Source: CAZWRK01 sp964635875 (GTDB taxonomy: Bacteria > Pseudomonadota > Gammaproteobacteria > Burkholderiales > Aquaspirillaceae). Taken from it: a DNA stretch of 42,350 nucleotides. The notes under the pieces were generated by a model. The model saw nothing but the letters and a program-made list of their open reading frames with translations, had not been told where the DNA came from and searched no databases. Positions 30,948-39,098 of this stretch are shown here, piece by piece (the first letter of the stretch is position 1; each line of letters begins with the position of its first letter). Made by a program: the position numbers and the translations under genes. Location: contig CAZWRK010000020.1 of assembly GCA_964635875.1 (NCBI GenBank), positions 1 to 42,350 on the forward strand, given 5' to 3'.

Positions 30948-32579
30948 ATGCTCAATCAAATGACCATGAAAACCAAATTAGGTTTGGTCGTCTTAACAGG
31001 ATTGATTGCATTGATTGTGCTGGGGTCGATGTCTTTGCTGTCGCTCAGAAATTCGATGCTGGAAGACCGTCGTGACAAAATTCGCAGCATTACCGAGTCC
31101 GTAGGTGGCGTGATTCGTCATTTTGAAGAGCTGGCGAGCACGGGCAAAATGCCCGAAGAAGAAGCTAAACGCTTGGCATTGGATGTGATTGGAAAAACCA
31201 ATTACAACCAATCTGAATACGTGTTCGTTCAAGATCAGGCGATGAATTGGCTGCAACACCCGCGTAAGGCGCTGGTGGGTAAAAATATGCATGGCGTCAA
31301 GGACGGTGTCGGGACTGATTTAGGCGATCTGTTCGATCAAGTTCTCGCTGCGCATCCTGAAGGTGGTTTTGCCGAGTACGTGTGGAAGAAAAATGATGAG
31401 GTCGGCAATGTCGCAAAAATCAGCTACTTCACTTTATCGCCACGTTGGAAGTGGGTGCACGGAACCGGTATTTACCTGGATGACGTGAATACACAATTTC
31501 GCAATAACGCCATTGCGATTGTTTCCACGATTTTGCTCGGGCTTGTGGCGATGCTAGGCTTGGGTTGGCTCATTGTGAGCCGCTTGGTGAAAGAGCTCGG
31601 TGGCGAGCCAAGCTACGCTGCAGAGGTGGTCAAGCGGATTGCTGAAGGCGATCTACAAACCGTCGTTCAGATCAAATCGGGTGATCAAAGCAGCCTGCTT
31701 GCTTCTATCTATGAGATGCAAGTCAAATTGCGCGAACTGATTTTCTCGATCGTGAGTAATTCCGGCGAACTCGGCAAAATGGCTGAAGACATCTCAATGC
31801 ATGCCGATCAAACGGCAAAAAGCTCGGAGGAGCAAAGCGCCGCGGCAACCTCTATGGCTGCTTCGATCGAAGAAATGACCGTGAGCATCAACCATATTGC
31901 GGACAACGCAGAGGAGGCGCGTAATCGTTCTAGCGAGTCGGGCGCATTGGCGAATCAAGGTGCGGAGGTGATTTCGCGGGCGGTGAGTGAAATGCAACGT
32001 ATTAGCTCGGCGGTCGATCAGTCGGCCGAAACAATTACCGATCTGGCGACGCGCACAGAAACCATTTCTTCTATCACCAATGTGATTAAAGAAATTGCGG
32101 ACCAGACGAACTTGCTGGCCTTAAATGCTGCGATTGAAGCGGCGCGCGCAGGGGAGCAAGGCCGAGGCTTTGCTGTGGTCGCCGATGAAGTCCGTAAATT
32201 GGCCGAGCGAACATCAAGCGCGACCCAAGAAATTTCGAGCATGATCACCGACATCCAAAGCAGCTCAGTGGCTTCGAAAGATAATATGGCTGAAGCTGTG
32301 GAGCGTGTTCGGGTGGGGGCGCATTTGGCTGAGGAAGGTGGCGTGGCTGTTCACAGCATTCACGATGGTACCGAGCGCGTTGTTCGGGTCGTTAATGATA
32401 TTTCTCTGTCATTGCGGGAGCAAAGTCAGGCCAGCAATGATATTGCGCTGAATGTGGAGAAAATTGCGCAATGTGCGGGGGTGAATGCTGAGGTGTCTCG
32501 TGAAACGGCTGCCGCAACGCAACGTATGCGCAATATGACAAACGATTTGATGAATCGAGTTAAACGATTCCGCATATAA
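30948..32579 (+). CDS. methyl-accepting chemotaxis protein with Cache sensor
   Basis: The start is set by AAAGGAA 7 nt before ATG 30948; ATG 30924 has no such site. The 543-residue protein has a first membrane helix (LVVLTGLIALIVLG, about 13-27), a periplasmic single-Cache (sCache_2-like) domain (SEYVFVQDQAMNWLQHP, KISYFTLSPRWKWVHGTGIY), a second helix (IAIVSTILLGLVAMLGLGWL, about 188-207), a HAMP-like LGGEPSYAAEVVKRIAEGDL, and the signalling hairpin DQTNLLALNAAIEAARAGEQ with GFAVVADEVRKLAERT. It ends RVKRFRI, with no CheR-tethering pentapeptide. No ligand can be assigned. A close relative follows. Confidence 0.95.
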   Translation: MLNQMTMKTKLGLVVLTGLIALIVLGSMSLLSLRNSMLEDRRDKIRSITESVGGVIRHFEELASTGKMPEEEAKRLALDVIGKTNYNQSEYVFVQDQAMNWLQHPRKALVGKNMHGVKDGVGTDLGDLFDQVLAAHPEGGFAEYVWKKNDEVGNVAKISYFTLSPRWKWVHGTGIYLDDVNTQFRNNAIAIVSTILLGLVAMLGLGWLIVSRLVKELGGEPSYAAEVVKRIAEGDLQTVVQIKSGDQSSLLASIYEMQVKLRELIFSIVSNSGELGKMAEDISMHADQTAKSSEEQSAAATSMAASIEEMTVSINHIADNAEEARNRSSESGALANQGAEVISRAVSEMQRISSAVDQSAETITDLATRTETISSITNVIKEIADQTNLLALNAAIEAARAGEQGRGFAVVADEVRKLAERTSSATQEISSMITDIQSSSVASKDNMAEAVERVRVGAHLAEEGGVAVHSIHDGTERVVRVVNDISLSLREQSQASNDIALNVEKIAQCAGVNAEVSRETAAATQRMRNMTNDLMNRVKRFRI

Positions 32580-32607
32580 CATGCCATGTTATGGCTTACT
32601 TTTTAAG

Positions 32608-32635
32608 AACACCCGCAAATTGCGGGTGTTTTTTT
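32608..32635 (+). terminator. Rho-independent terminator after the first chemoreceptor
   Basis: AACACCCGCAA (32608-32618) and TTGCGGGTGTT (32620-32630) form an 11-bp perfect inverted repeat with one central base, then a T-run. The two chemoreceptor genes are thus separate transcripts. Confidence 0.92.
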
Positions 32636-32781
32636 ACGTGTTTATTTGAACAAGCGGTCAGTTTTTGGCATATCAGTTCAGTATAATTGATCCCATGTAG
32701 GAACAATGCTTGGCCCCTATCGGCTATTTATAAAAATTGCTCTACACTACATTCCACAAAAGCATGAAATTATAAAAATGT

Positions 32782-32806
32782 AAGCGAATATTCATTTTAT
32801 TCGCTT
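32782..32806 (+). promoter_or_regulatory. 9-bp inverted repeat in the leader of the second chemoreceptor gene
   Basis: AAGCGAATA (32782-32790) and TATTCGCTT (32798-32806) are perfect arms with a 7-bp spacer, 40 bp before the ATG at 32846. As RNA it would fold just upstream of the ribosome-binding site. As DNA it could be an operator. A TATAAT at 32682-32687 may be the -10 of the gene's promoter, with no good -35. Confidence 0.4.
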
Positions 32807-32845
32807 GGGGAAATGTTTTACCAAGAACACCAATAGGAGATGGTC

Positions 32846-34486
32846 ATGGGGGCAGGATTTGATCGCTGGTCGATGCGCAGTAAGCTTATGATGCTGATGG
32901 TCATGGCACTCATCGGGCTGGCTGTCGTGAGTACAGTTGCCTTGTATTCTCAACGTGATGCGATGCTGCAAGATCGCCAAGAACGAACGCTAAATATTTC
33001 TGAATCGGCTTTGGGTGTAGTTGCTCGTTTTGAGAAGCTGGAAGCCGAAGGTAAGCTCAGTACCGAGGAAGCGCAGGCACGTGCCAAGCAAGCCGTGGAT
33101 GCAATGCATTACGATAAAGACAACTATGTGTTTATCCTTGATAAGGATCTGAACTTTCTCGTTCACCCTCGTCAAAAGTTGATTGGCTTTAGCTTACATA
33201 AAGTCAAAGACAGCACCGGTCAAAATTTAGGCGATGCGTTCGCAAAAATGCTCAAAGAAGGCAACGGTCGTGGCTTTACGCACTACCTGTGGAAAAAGAA
33301 CGATGAAGTGGGTGACGTACCCAAAGTGACCTACGGCGCAACATCCGAGCGCTGGGGCTGGGTGGTAGGGACTGGTATTTATTTGGATGATGTCGATACT
33401 GCGTTCTACAAAAACCTGACTCGAGTCGGGGTCGCCTGCGTGCTGGGGATGTTAGCGATGCTGCTCTTGTCGAGCCTCATTGTGCGAAATCTGTTGCGTC
33501 AATTGGGTGGAGAGCCGACCTATACCGTCGAAATTGTCCGCGAAATTGCAGCAGGTAATTTAGCGATTGATGTTCGTTACGACCAACACAATACGACAAG
33601 CGTTCTGGCTTCGATTGCCCAAATGAAAATGACCTTGCGTGAGCTTCTGCAAGGCATCGTGGATGGCGCAGACCAAGCGCGGCATATGGCAGAAAAAATT
33701 TCTTCTCATGCTGCAAAAGGTGCGAACAACGCCAATGCGCAGAGCGATGCGACCACTTCAATGGCCGCTTCGATCGAAGAAATGACCGTCAGCATTAACC
33801 ATATCGCCGATCGTGCAAAAGATGCGTTGGAGCGTTCTCAGCATTCCGATGAGTTGGCGGTACATGGTGCCGAGGTGATTGCCCAAGCCGTAGATGAGAT
33901 GGAGCGGATTTACAAAACCGTTGAACTTTCTTCAAATACGATTATTGATCTTGCCGAACGCACCGACACGATTTCGGGCGTCATGGGCGTGATTCGAGAT
34001 GTCGCGGATCAAACCAATTTGCTGGCCTTGAATGCCGCGATTGAAGCCGCGCGCGCTGGGGAGCAAGGTCGAGGCTTTGCGGTGGTTGCGGATGAAGTGC
34101 GCAAGCTCGCCGAGCGAACCGCCAATGCGACTAAAGAAATTGCCGACACGATTCAAAACATCAAAACCAGCTCCGATGCATCGCGCGACAATATGGAAGA
34201 GGCCGTATCTCGCGTGAAAACGGGGGTGAGTCTGGCGGCTGATGGCGGGGATGCGGTGAAAAAAATCCGCACCGGTGCGAGTGCAATGATGGGCGCGGTT
34301 GACGACATTTCTCATGCCCTAAAAGAGCAAGGTTCCGCGAGCAGTGATATTGCATTGAATGTTGAGCGTATTGCGCACAGTGCTTCCGCCAATGCCGATA
34401 TTGCAGAGGAAACCGCGTCTGCGACGCGGGACCTATATGCGGTTACGGATAAGCTACATCAGATGGTGGGGCGCTTCCGGCTCTAA
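32846..34486 (+). CDS. methyl-accepting chemotaxis protein with Cache sensor, paralogue of the preceding gene
   Basis: ATG 32846 is chosen because AGGAGA ends 6 nt before it. The upstream ATG at 32840 would overlap that ribosome-binding sequence. The 546 residues match the previous protein in layout: first helix LMMLMVMALIGLAVV, Cache domain (DNYVFILDKDLNFLVHP, YGATSERWGWVVGTGIYLDD), second helix LGMLAMLLLSSLIV, LGGEPTYTVEIVREIAAGNL, then MTVSINHIADRAKDALERSQ and DQTNLLALNAAIEAARAGEQ. The signalling hairpins are nearly the same, while the sensor domains differ in detail, so they probably respond to related ligands. It also ends without a pentapeptide (MVGRFRL). A terminator follows. Confidence 0.95.
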   Translation: MGAGFDRWSMRSKLMMLMVMALIGLAVVSTVALYSQRDAMLQDRQERTLNISESALGVVARFEKLEAEGKLSTEEAQARAKQAVDAMHYDKDNYVFILDKDLNFLVHPRQKLIGFSLHKVKDSTGQNLGDAFAKMLKEGNGRGFTHYLWKKNDEVGDVPKVTYGATSERWGWVVGTGIYLDDVDTAFYKNLTRVGVACVLGMLAMLLLSSLIVRNLLRQLGGEPTYTVEIVREIAAGNLAIDVRYDQHNTTSVLASIAQMKMTLRELLQGIVDGADQARHMAEKISSHAAKGANNANAQSDATTSMAASIEEMTVSINHIADRAKDALERSQHSDELAVHGAEVIAQAVDEMERIYKTVELSSNTIIDLAERTDTISGVMGVIRDVADQTNLLALNAAIEAARAGEQGRGFAVVADEVRKLAERTANATKEIADTIQNIKTSSDASRDNMEEAVSRVKTGVSLAADGGDAVKKIRTGASAMMGAVDDISHALKEQGSASSDIALNVERIAHSASANADIAEETASATRDLYAVTDKLHQMVGRFRL

Positions 34487-34498
34487 AAGAGTGCGTCT

Positions 34499-34533
34499 AA
34501 CCGGTCATTTCGTTCGAAATGGCCGGTTTTTTT
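34499..34533 (+). terminator. Rho-independent terminator after the second chemoreceptor
   Basis: AACCGGTCATTTCG (34499-34512) pairs with CGAAATGGCCGGTT (34515-34528) with one G:T wobble and a two-base centre, followed by Ts. The stem is long and strong. Confidence 0.95.
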
Positions 34534-34637
34534 GCTTTAAGCCTTTGTTTTCTGCGTGCAAATAGCATGGCAGCGGCGCTTGCGCAGTCAGCTTGTGGTA
34601 TTGTTGTAGCCGCTTTTTGATCAAGACAGTTGTTGCC

Positions 34638-36095
34638 GTGTTACTCAAGCATCTCCGCCGTCATTTTAGCTTTATTGGCTATCCTAAATCTTTCCTGCGC
34701 CTTCTCTTGGTGGGCTTTTTGCTGGTCGCGCTCCCTGCGACAGCGGTTTTAGTGCAAACCTTATATTCGCTGGATCGCATTGCCAATGAAAGTGGCCGTG
34801 GAATCAACGAAGCCGCCCGCTTGGCGGGGGGGAGCCAGCGCTTGGCCGAGCAGACTGTCATGATGGAGCGCAGTGCTCGGCAGTTTTTAATTCTAAAAGA
34901 CTCTGCGTTGCGTCAGCGCTATCGCACGATTCAAGCCTCTGCCCGACAAAATATTGCAGCACTCAAGCCGCTGGCCTCTCCCTCGTTAAGCGTACGCTTA
35001 GACGAGTGGCTGGCGACGGAAAACCATATTTCTCAGCTCGTTGATATGCGGCCTCCGCCTGCGGATGCGGCTTCGCGTGTGGCGCTAGCTTTTGGAAAAT
35101 TAGCCGAGGTGAACCGCGATATTATTTCGGCAGGCAATGGTCAAATTGATGCCCAAGCCAGTGCATTGCTGACTCGGATTCAGCTTCAGCAAATGACGCT
35201 CACATGGCTGGTGGTCTTGGTTGTTGTGAGTGCCGTCGGTTTGGCCTTTGTATTTGCGACCGTCATTCATCGTCCGATTCGCCAGCTTGATCAGGGGATT
35301 CGTCGCCTTGGCGTTGGCGATCTTGCCGAGCCGATTCATATTACAGGCCCTGCCGATTTGACTTATCTTGGCTCGCGTTTAGATTGGCTGCGAAGTCGGT
35401 TGGCCGAACTGGAGGCGGAGAAGTCACGGTTCTTACGCCATATCTCACACGAACTCAAAACACCGCTCGCCGCGATTCGCGAAGGTGCCGAGCTGCTCTC
35501 CGAAGAAGTGCCCGGGAAGATGACGCTTGGCCAGCGCGAAATTGTTGCGATCTTGCGTGAAAACAGTTTGGAGTTGCAGGATTTAATCGAGGGCTTACTG
35601 GCGTATAATGCCGCCAAATTTGCCGCGACACGGGCTGAACTCGCCTTATGCCGCCTTGATCACTTAGTTTCGGATGTTGCTGCACGCTGGAAGATGACGC
35701 TGGATGCACGGGCGCTTGAGCTGAAGTTACGTGTTGAGCCGGTTTCTCGCGCCATTGATGTCAACAAATGGCAAGTGATTGTGGATAACTTATTGTCGAA
35801 TGCGGTGAAATTTACCCCAAATGAAGGGCAAATTCGTCTCTGGCTAGGCTATGTCGATCAATCCATTGTGTTGGAATGCCGCGATTCTGGCGTCGGCGTC
35901 GCACCAGAAGATGTCGAGCATATTTTCGAGCCGTTTTATCAAGGCGTTCGACAAGGCGACCGCAACACATTAGGCAATGGAATCGGCTTATCGATCGTGC
36001 GCGAGTTTGTCGAGCTGCATCATGGCAAGATCGAGTTACTCCCTTCTGAAAGCGGCGCACACTTCCGCATTACCCTGCCAATGGATTCCGAATGA
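34638..36095 (+). CDS. glrK: sensor histidine kinase of GlrK/QseE type
   Basis: The start is uncertain: GTG 34638 is assumed, giving 485 residues with a basic N-terminus and then the first helix (SFLRLLLVGFLLVALPATAV). An in-frame TTG at 34593 is possible. A periplasmic four-helix part follows (LAEQTVMMERSARQFLILKD), then a second helix (LVVLVVVSAVGLAFVFATVI), HAMP, and the kinase core: H-box RHISHELKTPLAAIREGAEL with the phospho-His near 271, N-box VDNLLSNAVKF, and G-boxes DSGVGV and GNGIGLSIV. The H-box agrees with GlrK, which in enterics controls glmY through GlrR. The gene overlaps a QseG-like lipoprotein gene (ATGA) but no GlrR follows in this window. Confidence 0.85.
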   Translation: MLLKHLRRHFSFIGYPKSFLRLLLVGFLLVALPATAVLVQTLYSLDRIANESGRGINEAARLAGGSQRLAEQTVMMERSARQFLILKDSALRQRYRTIQASARQNIAALKPLASPSLSVRLDEWLATENHISQLVDMRPPPADAASRVALAFGKLAEVNRDIISAGNGQIDAQASALLTRIQLQQMTLTWLVVLVVVSAVGLAFVFATVIHRPIRQLDQGIRRLGVGDLAEPIHITGPADLTYLGSRLDWLRSRLAELEAEKSRFLRHISHELKTPLAAIREGAELLSEEVPGKMTLGQREIVAILRENSLELQDLIEGLLAYNAAKFAATRAELALCRLDHLVSDVAARWKMTLDARALELKLRVEPVSRAIDVNKWQVIVDNLLSNAVKFTPNEGQIRLWLGYVDQSIVLECRDSGVGVAPEDVEHIFEPFYQGVRQGDRNTLGNGIGLSIVREFVELHHGKIELLPSESGAHFRITLPMDSE

Positions 36096-36667
36096 ATGTT
36101 TCCCCTCGCTGTGGCGGGATGTTGTTTCTGGCACTGACCGCCTGTGTTCATGCGCCTATTGAACATAGCGCAGTGGCTGATCCCTTGCCTTCTCCCTCCA
36201 AAACGGCTGCCGCGCCGACGGTCGCTCCGGCGCTGTCGCTCAATGATGTGCTAGCCGATTATCCGCGCCTGCGTCGTTTGTCGGCGGGAGAGCTGGCGAG
36301 AGAGCAAACGCGTCTTGCTCTGCGCGCCCAGCAAGCGCCGACAAGCGACGCGTTACGCCTGCATTACGCGCTTAGTCTCTGTGCTGCCGACAATCCTGAT
36401 TTGATCCCTAAGACGCAACAAGTGATCGAGTCCATTTTGCGTTCAAACACGGATGACAGCGAGCCTTGGCGAGCGACCGCGTTAGTGCTCAATCACCTCT
36501 TTGCGCAGAATCGTCGCCTAGATGAAAACGTCGAAAAATTGCAGACCCAGCTTCGTGATGAGCAGCGCCGCAGTCACGACTTGCGTAATAAGCTCGAAGC
36601 GCTCAAAGCCATTGAGCGAAGCTTGACGCTGCCTTATTCCCAGCAATCGACCTCGGGGAGCAAATAG
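36092..36667 (+). CDS. qseG: QseG/YfhG-like lipoprotein
   Basis: The 191-residue protein begins NVSPRCGGMLFLALTACVHA, with the lipobox LTAC giving a lipidated Cys18, probably sent to the outer membrane. The middle has ADYPRLRRLSAGELAREQTR and helical repeats. A C-terminal coiled coil (NRRLDENVEKLQTQLRDEQR, then LEALKAIERSLTLP) is typical of this family. In enterics QseG sits between the kinase (QseE/GlrK) and regulator (QseF/GlrR) and binds the kinase's periplasmic part. Its stop lies one base from the stop of bluB on the other strand, so no regulator gene can follow here. Confidence 0.8.
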   Translation: MNVSPRCGGMLFLALTACVHAPIEHSAVADPLPSPSKTAAAPTVAPALSLNDVLADYPRLRRLSAGELAREQTRLALRAQQAPTSDALRLHYALSLCAADNPDLIPKTQQVIESILRSNTDDSEPWRATALVLNHLFAQNRRLDENVEKLQTQLRDEQRRSHDLRNKLEALKAIERSLTLPYSQQSTSGSK

Positions 36668-36668
36668 T

Positions 36669-37322
36669 TTATTTGTCGGTGGCGGGTTCGCCCCATTCGT
36701 CTTCAAACACTAAATCGGCCAACGATTGGCGTTCTGCCCACTTTTCTTGCTCGAGCATCGGGCGCGGGTAAAACGCCTCCACATGGCCAATGCACAAAAT
36801 CGCAATCGCTTTTGCGCCCTCTGGCAGATTCAGGCAGCGCCCCAAAGCTGCAGGATCAAACAGCGAGACCCAGCCCAAACCGATCCCCTCGGCGCGGGCC
36901 GCCAGCCACATGTTTTGAATCGCGCAGGCGACCGACGCCAAATCCATTTCCGGTAAAGTTCGCCGACCAAAAACATGCCGTTCGCGGCCATCCATCAACG
37001 CTGCGACCAAGAGTTCACCGCATTCTTTAATGCCCTCGACTTTGAGGCGCATAAACTCACTTTGCCGCTCGCCCAGTGCCGCAGCGGTGTTTTGGCGCTC
37101 TTGTTCGACCAGTTCATAAATCGCGTTGCGCATCTGCGGCGAGCGAATGCGAATAAACCGCCACGGCTGCATAAACCCAACGCTCGGCGCGTGGTGAGCG
37201 GCTTGGAGGAGGCGCTTAAAAAGTTCAGGGTCGACGGGATCGGGTAAAAAGTGGCGCATATCACGACGCTCTTCAATCACCCGATAAATGGCTGCAATAT
37301 CGCTATCGTTATACCGCATCAT
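36669..37322 (-). CDS. bluB: 5,6-dimethylbenzimidazole synthase
   Basis: A 217-residue flavoprotein of the nitroreductase fold. The BluB traits are RRDMRHFLPDPVDPELFKRL, HHAPSVGFMQPWRFIRI and GLGWVSLFDPAALGR, distinct from ordinary nitroreductases. It cleaves reduced FMN with oxygen to give 5,6-dimethylbenzimidazole, the lower ligand of vitamin B12. AAAGG lies 8 nt before the first of two ATG codons (37322 and 37319). No cobalamin-synthesis gene is near and I see no riboswitch in its leader, so it is an isolated gene. It converges on the QseG gene with one base between stops. It is divergent from ybaK across a 115-bp gap. Confidence 0.93.
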   Translation of the reverse strand: MMRYNDSDIAAIYRVIEERRDMRHFLPDPVDPELFKRLLQAAHHAPSVGFMQPWRFIRIRSPQMRNAIYELVEQERQNTAAALGERQSEFMRLKVEGIKECGELLVAALMDGRERHVFGRRTLPEMDLASVACAIQNMWLAARAEGIGLGWVSLFDPAALGRCLNLPEGAKAIAILCIGHVEAFYPRPMLEQEKWAERQSLADLVFEDEWGEPATDK

Positions 37323-37437
37323 CGTGTTGGCCTTTGTTTGGAATGGGCAAAAATGGAGCGATGATACGCTCGACCCATTGGGTTCAAATCTTTCATCGGG
37401 GCGTGTATCCTCCTTTTCTTTTTAGCAGGATTCGAGC

Positions 37438-37923
37438 ATGAGCAGCAAAGCCCCCGTGACACAGGCGGTCCGTGTGCTTCGTCAGCATCAAGTGGCGTTT
37501 ACCGATCATCTGTATGACTATGAAGAAAAGGGCGGCACGCGGGTCTCTGCCCGTGAGTTGGGCGTAGATGAACATTGCGTGATTAAAACTCTCGTGATGC
37601 AAGATGAGCGCAAAAAACCGCTGATTGTGTTGATGCACGGTGATTGCGAAGTCTCGACCAAAAATCTGGCGCGGACCTTAGAAGTCAAACACATCGAACC
37701 CTGCGCGCCCGAAATCGCGAATCGTCATTCGGGGTATATGGTCGGCGGCACCAGTCCGTTTGGCACGAAATCCGCCATGCCGGTGTATATGGAAGCCAGC
37801 ATTACCGAATTGCCCTATTTGTATATCAACGGCGGCAAGCGCGGTTATTTAGTCGGGATGACTCCGGCGGATGTGATGCGTGTTTTGCAGCCGGTGTTGG
37901 TCAATATTGCGATTCCAGCCTAG
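37438..37923 (+). CDS. ybaK: Cys-tRNA(Pro) deacylase, YbaK/EbsC family
   Basis: The 161-residue protein is a single YbaK editing domain. It has TQAVRVLRQHQVAFTDHLYD, the conserved Lys in HCVIKTLVMQDE, GDCEVSTKNLARTLEVKHIE, and YMVGGTSPFGTKSAMPVYME with the GTSPFG loop that holds the tRNA 3' end. It hydrolyses Cys wrongly loaded on tRNA(Pro), as a stand-alone trans-editing enzyme. It faces dadX, with that gene's terminator between them. Confidence 0.95.
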   Translation: MSSKAPVTQAVRVLRQHQVAFTDHLYDYEEKGGTRVSARELGVDEHCVIKTLVMQDERKKPLIVLMHGDCEVSTKNLARTLEVKHIEPCAPEIANRHSGYMVGGTSPFGTKSAMPVYMEASITELPYLYINGGKRGYLVGMTPADVMRVLQPVLVNIAIPA

Positions 37924-37931
37924 CCCGCAGG

Positions 37932-37960
37932 CAAAAAAATCCCTGCCGAAGCAGGGAAAA
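37932..37960 (-). terminator. Rho-independent terminator of dadA-dadX (minus strand)
   Basis: On the minus strand CCCTGC (37951-37956) and GCAGGG (37941-37946) form a stem with a TTCG tetraloop and then seven Ts (37933-37939). The plus strand has no T-run, so it acts on dadX and not on ybaK. Confidence 0.92.
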
Positions 37961-37997
37961 GAGGACGCTTTGCAACACAAGAACAACTCAACACCTT

Positions 37998-39074
37998 TTA
38001 CGCGATCCAATTAAAATGGGCGCGTTTTACGTTACACAGTAATTCGTAAGAAATCGTTCCGGCCGCGGCGGCGATTTCATTAATATTGACGATATCGCCC
38101 CATAGCTCGACTTCGCTATCCAAGCCCGATTCGGGTAAGTTGGTTAAATCGACGGTCATCATATCCATCGACACGCGGCCAATAATGCAGGTGCGTTGTC
38201 CGTCGACAGCGACTGGCGTACCGGCGGGCACGACACGCGGATAGCCATCCGCATAGCCACACGCCACCACGCCGACGCGTGTCGGACGCGACGTCACAAA
38301 CCCGCCGCCATAGCCAATCGGCTGCCCTGCTGGCAGTTCACGCACCGCAATTACACGGCTTTGCAACTTCATCACCGGCTTTAAGTGTTCGGTGGTCGGC
38401 AAAGCTTCGTTAAACGGGGAGCTGCCGTACAGCATAATCCCCGGTCGACCCCAGTCACGGTGTGCAGGGGTGACGTTCAAGACCCCCGCCGAATTCGACA
38501 AGCTGATTTCGCTGTTTAGGCCCGCTGTCGCTTCGTCAAACGTGGCAATCTGCTCGGCGGTGCGCGGTACTTCTGGCTCATCGGCGCGGGCAAAGTGGCT
38601 CATCATCACGATTTTTGCGACATTTTTGCTGGTTTGCAGGCGCTGATACGCTTCACGATAGGCCGCAGGCGCAAAGCCGACGCGATTCATACCGCTATTC
38701 ATTTTCAGCCAGACCGTGATCGGGGTCGTGACCAATAAGCTGTGTTCCAGCATCGACAACTGGGCTTCGTGGTGCACGACCGTCCAGAGCTGATAACGAC
38801 AAATATCCGCCAATTCGCTCACATCGAAAAAGCCTTCAAGCAGCAGAATCGGAGCGGAAATACCGGCTTCGCGCAGCTCAATCGCTTCTTCGATGCAGGC
38901 CACCGCAAACCCATCCGCTTCATCGGCCAACGCCTGTGCACAGCGCACGGCACTATGGCCATAAGCATTGGCTTTGATGACGGCCAGCGCACGCCCACCG
39001 TGTAAAGCCTTAGCAAGGCGATAGTTATGGCGAAGGTGCTCAAGGCGAATGAGGGCTTGCAACGGTCGGCTCAT
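37998..39074 (-). CDS. dadX: alanine racemase, catabolic DadX type
   Basis: The 358-residue protein starts RPLQALIRLEHLRHNYRLAK and has the PLP-binding Lys in LAVIKANAYGHSA and the catalytic Tyr in CGYADGYPR, the fold-type III barrel and the C-terminal beta domain (IIGRVSMDMMTVDLTNL). It interconverts L- and D-alanine. Being 24 bp behind dadA it feeds D-alanine to DadA in alanine catabolism. If the genome has no other alr gene it would also supply the cell wall. ATG 39074 is chosen; an upstream TTG at 39098 is not supported. Confidence 0.95.
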   Translation of the reverse strand: MSRPLQALIRLEHLRHNYRLAKALHGGRALAVIKANAYGHSAVRCAQALADEADGFAVACIEEAIELREAGISAPILLLEGFFDVSELADICRYQLWTVVHHEAQLSMLEHSLLVTTPITVWLKMNSGMNRVGFAPAAYREAYQRLQTSKNVAKIVMMSHFARADEPEVPRTAEQIATFDEATAGLNSEISLSNSAGVLNVTPAHRDWGRPGIMLYGSSPFNEALPTTEHLKPVMKLQSRVIAVRELPAGQPIGYGGGFVTSRPTRVGVVACGYADGYPRVVPAGTPVAVDGQRTCIIGRVSMDMMTVDLTNLPESGLDSEVELWGDIVNINEIAAAAGTISYELLCNVKRAHFNWIA

Positions 39075-39098
39075 TTCAAAAATCTTTCTGTCAAACAA

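Noticed and set aside
37323..37437. cobalamin riboswitch in front of bluB
   Set aside because: The 115-bp gap is too short for it together with a promoter, and no B12-box-like conserved sequence was seen.
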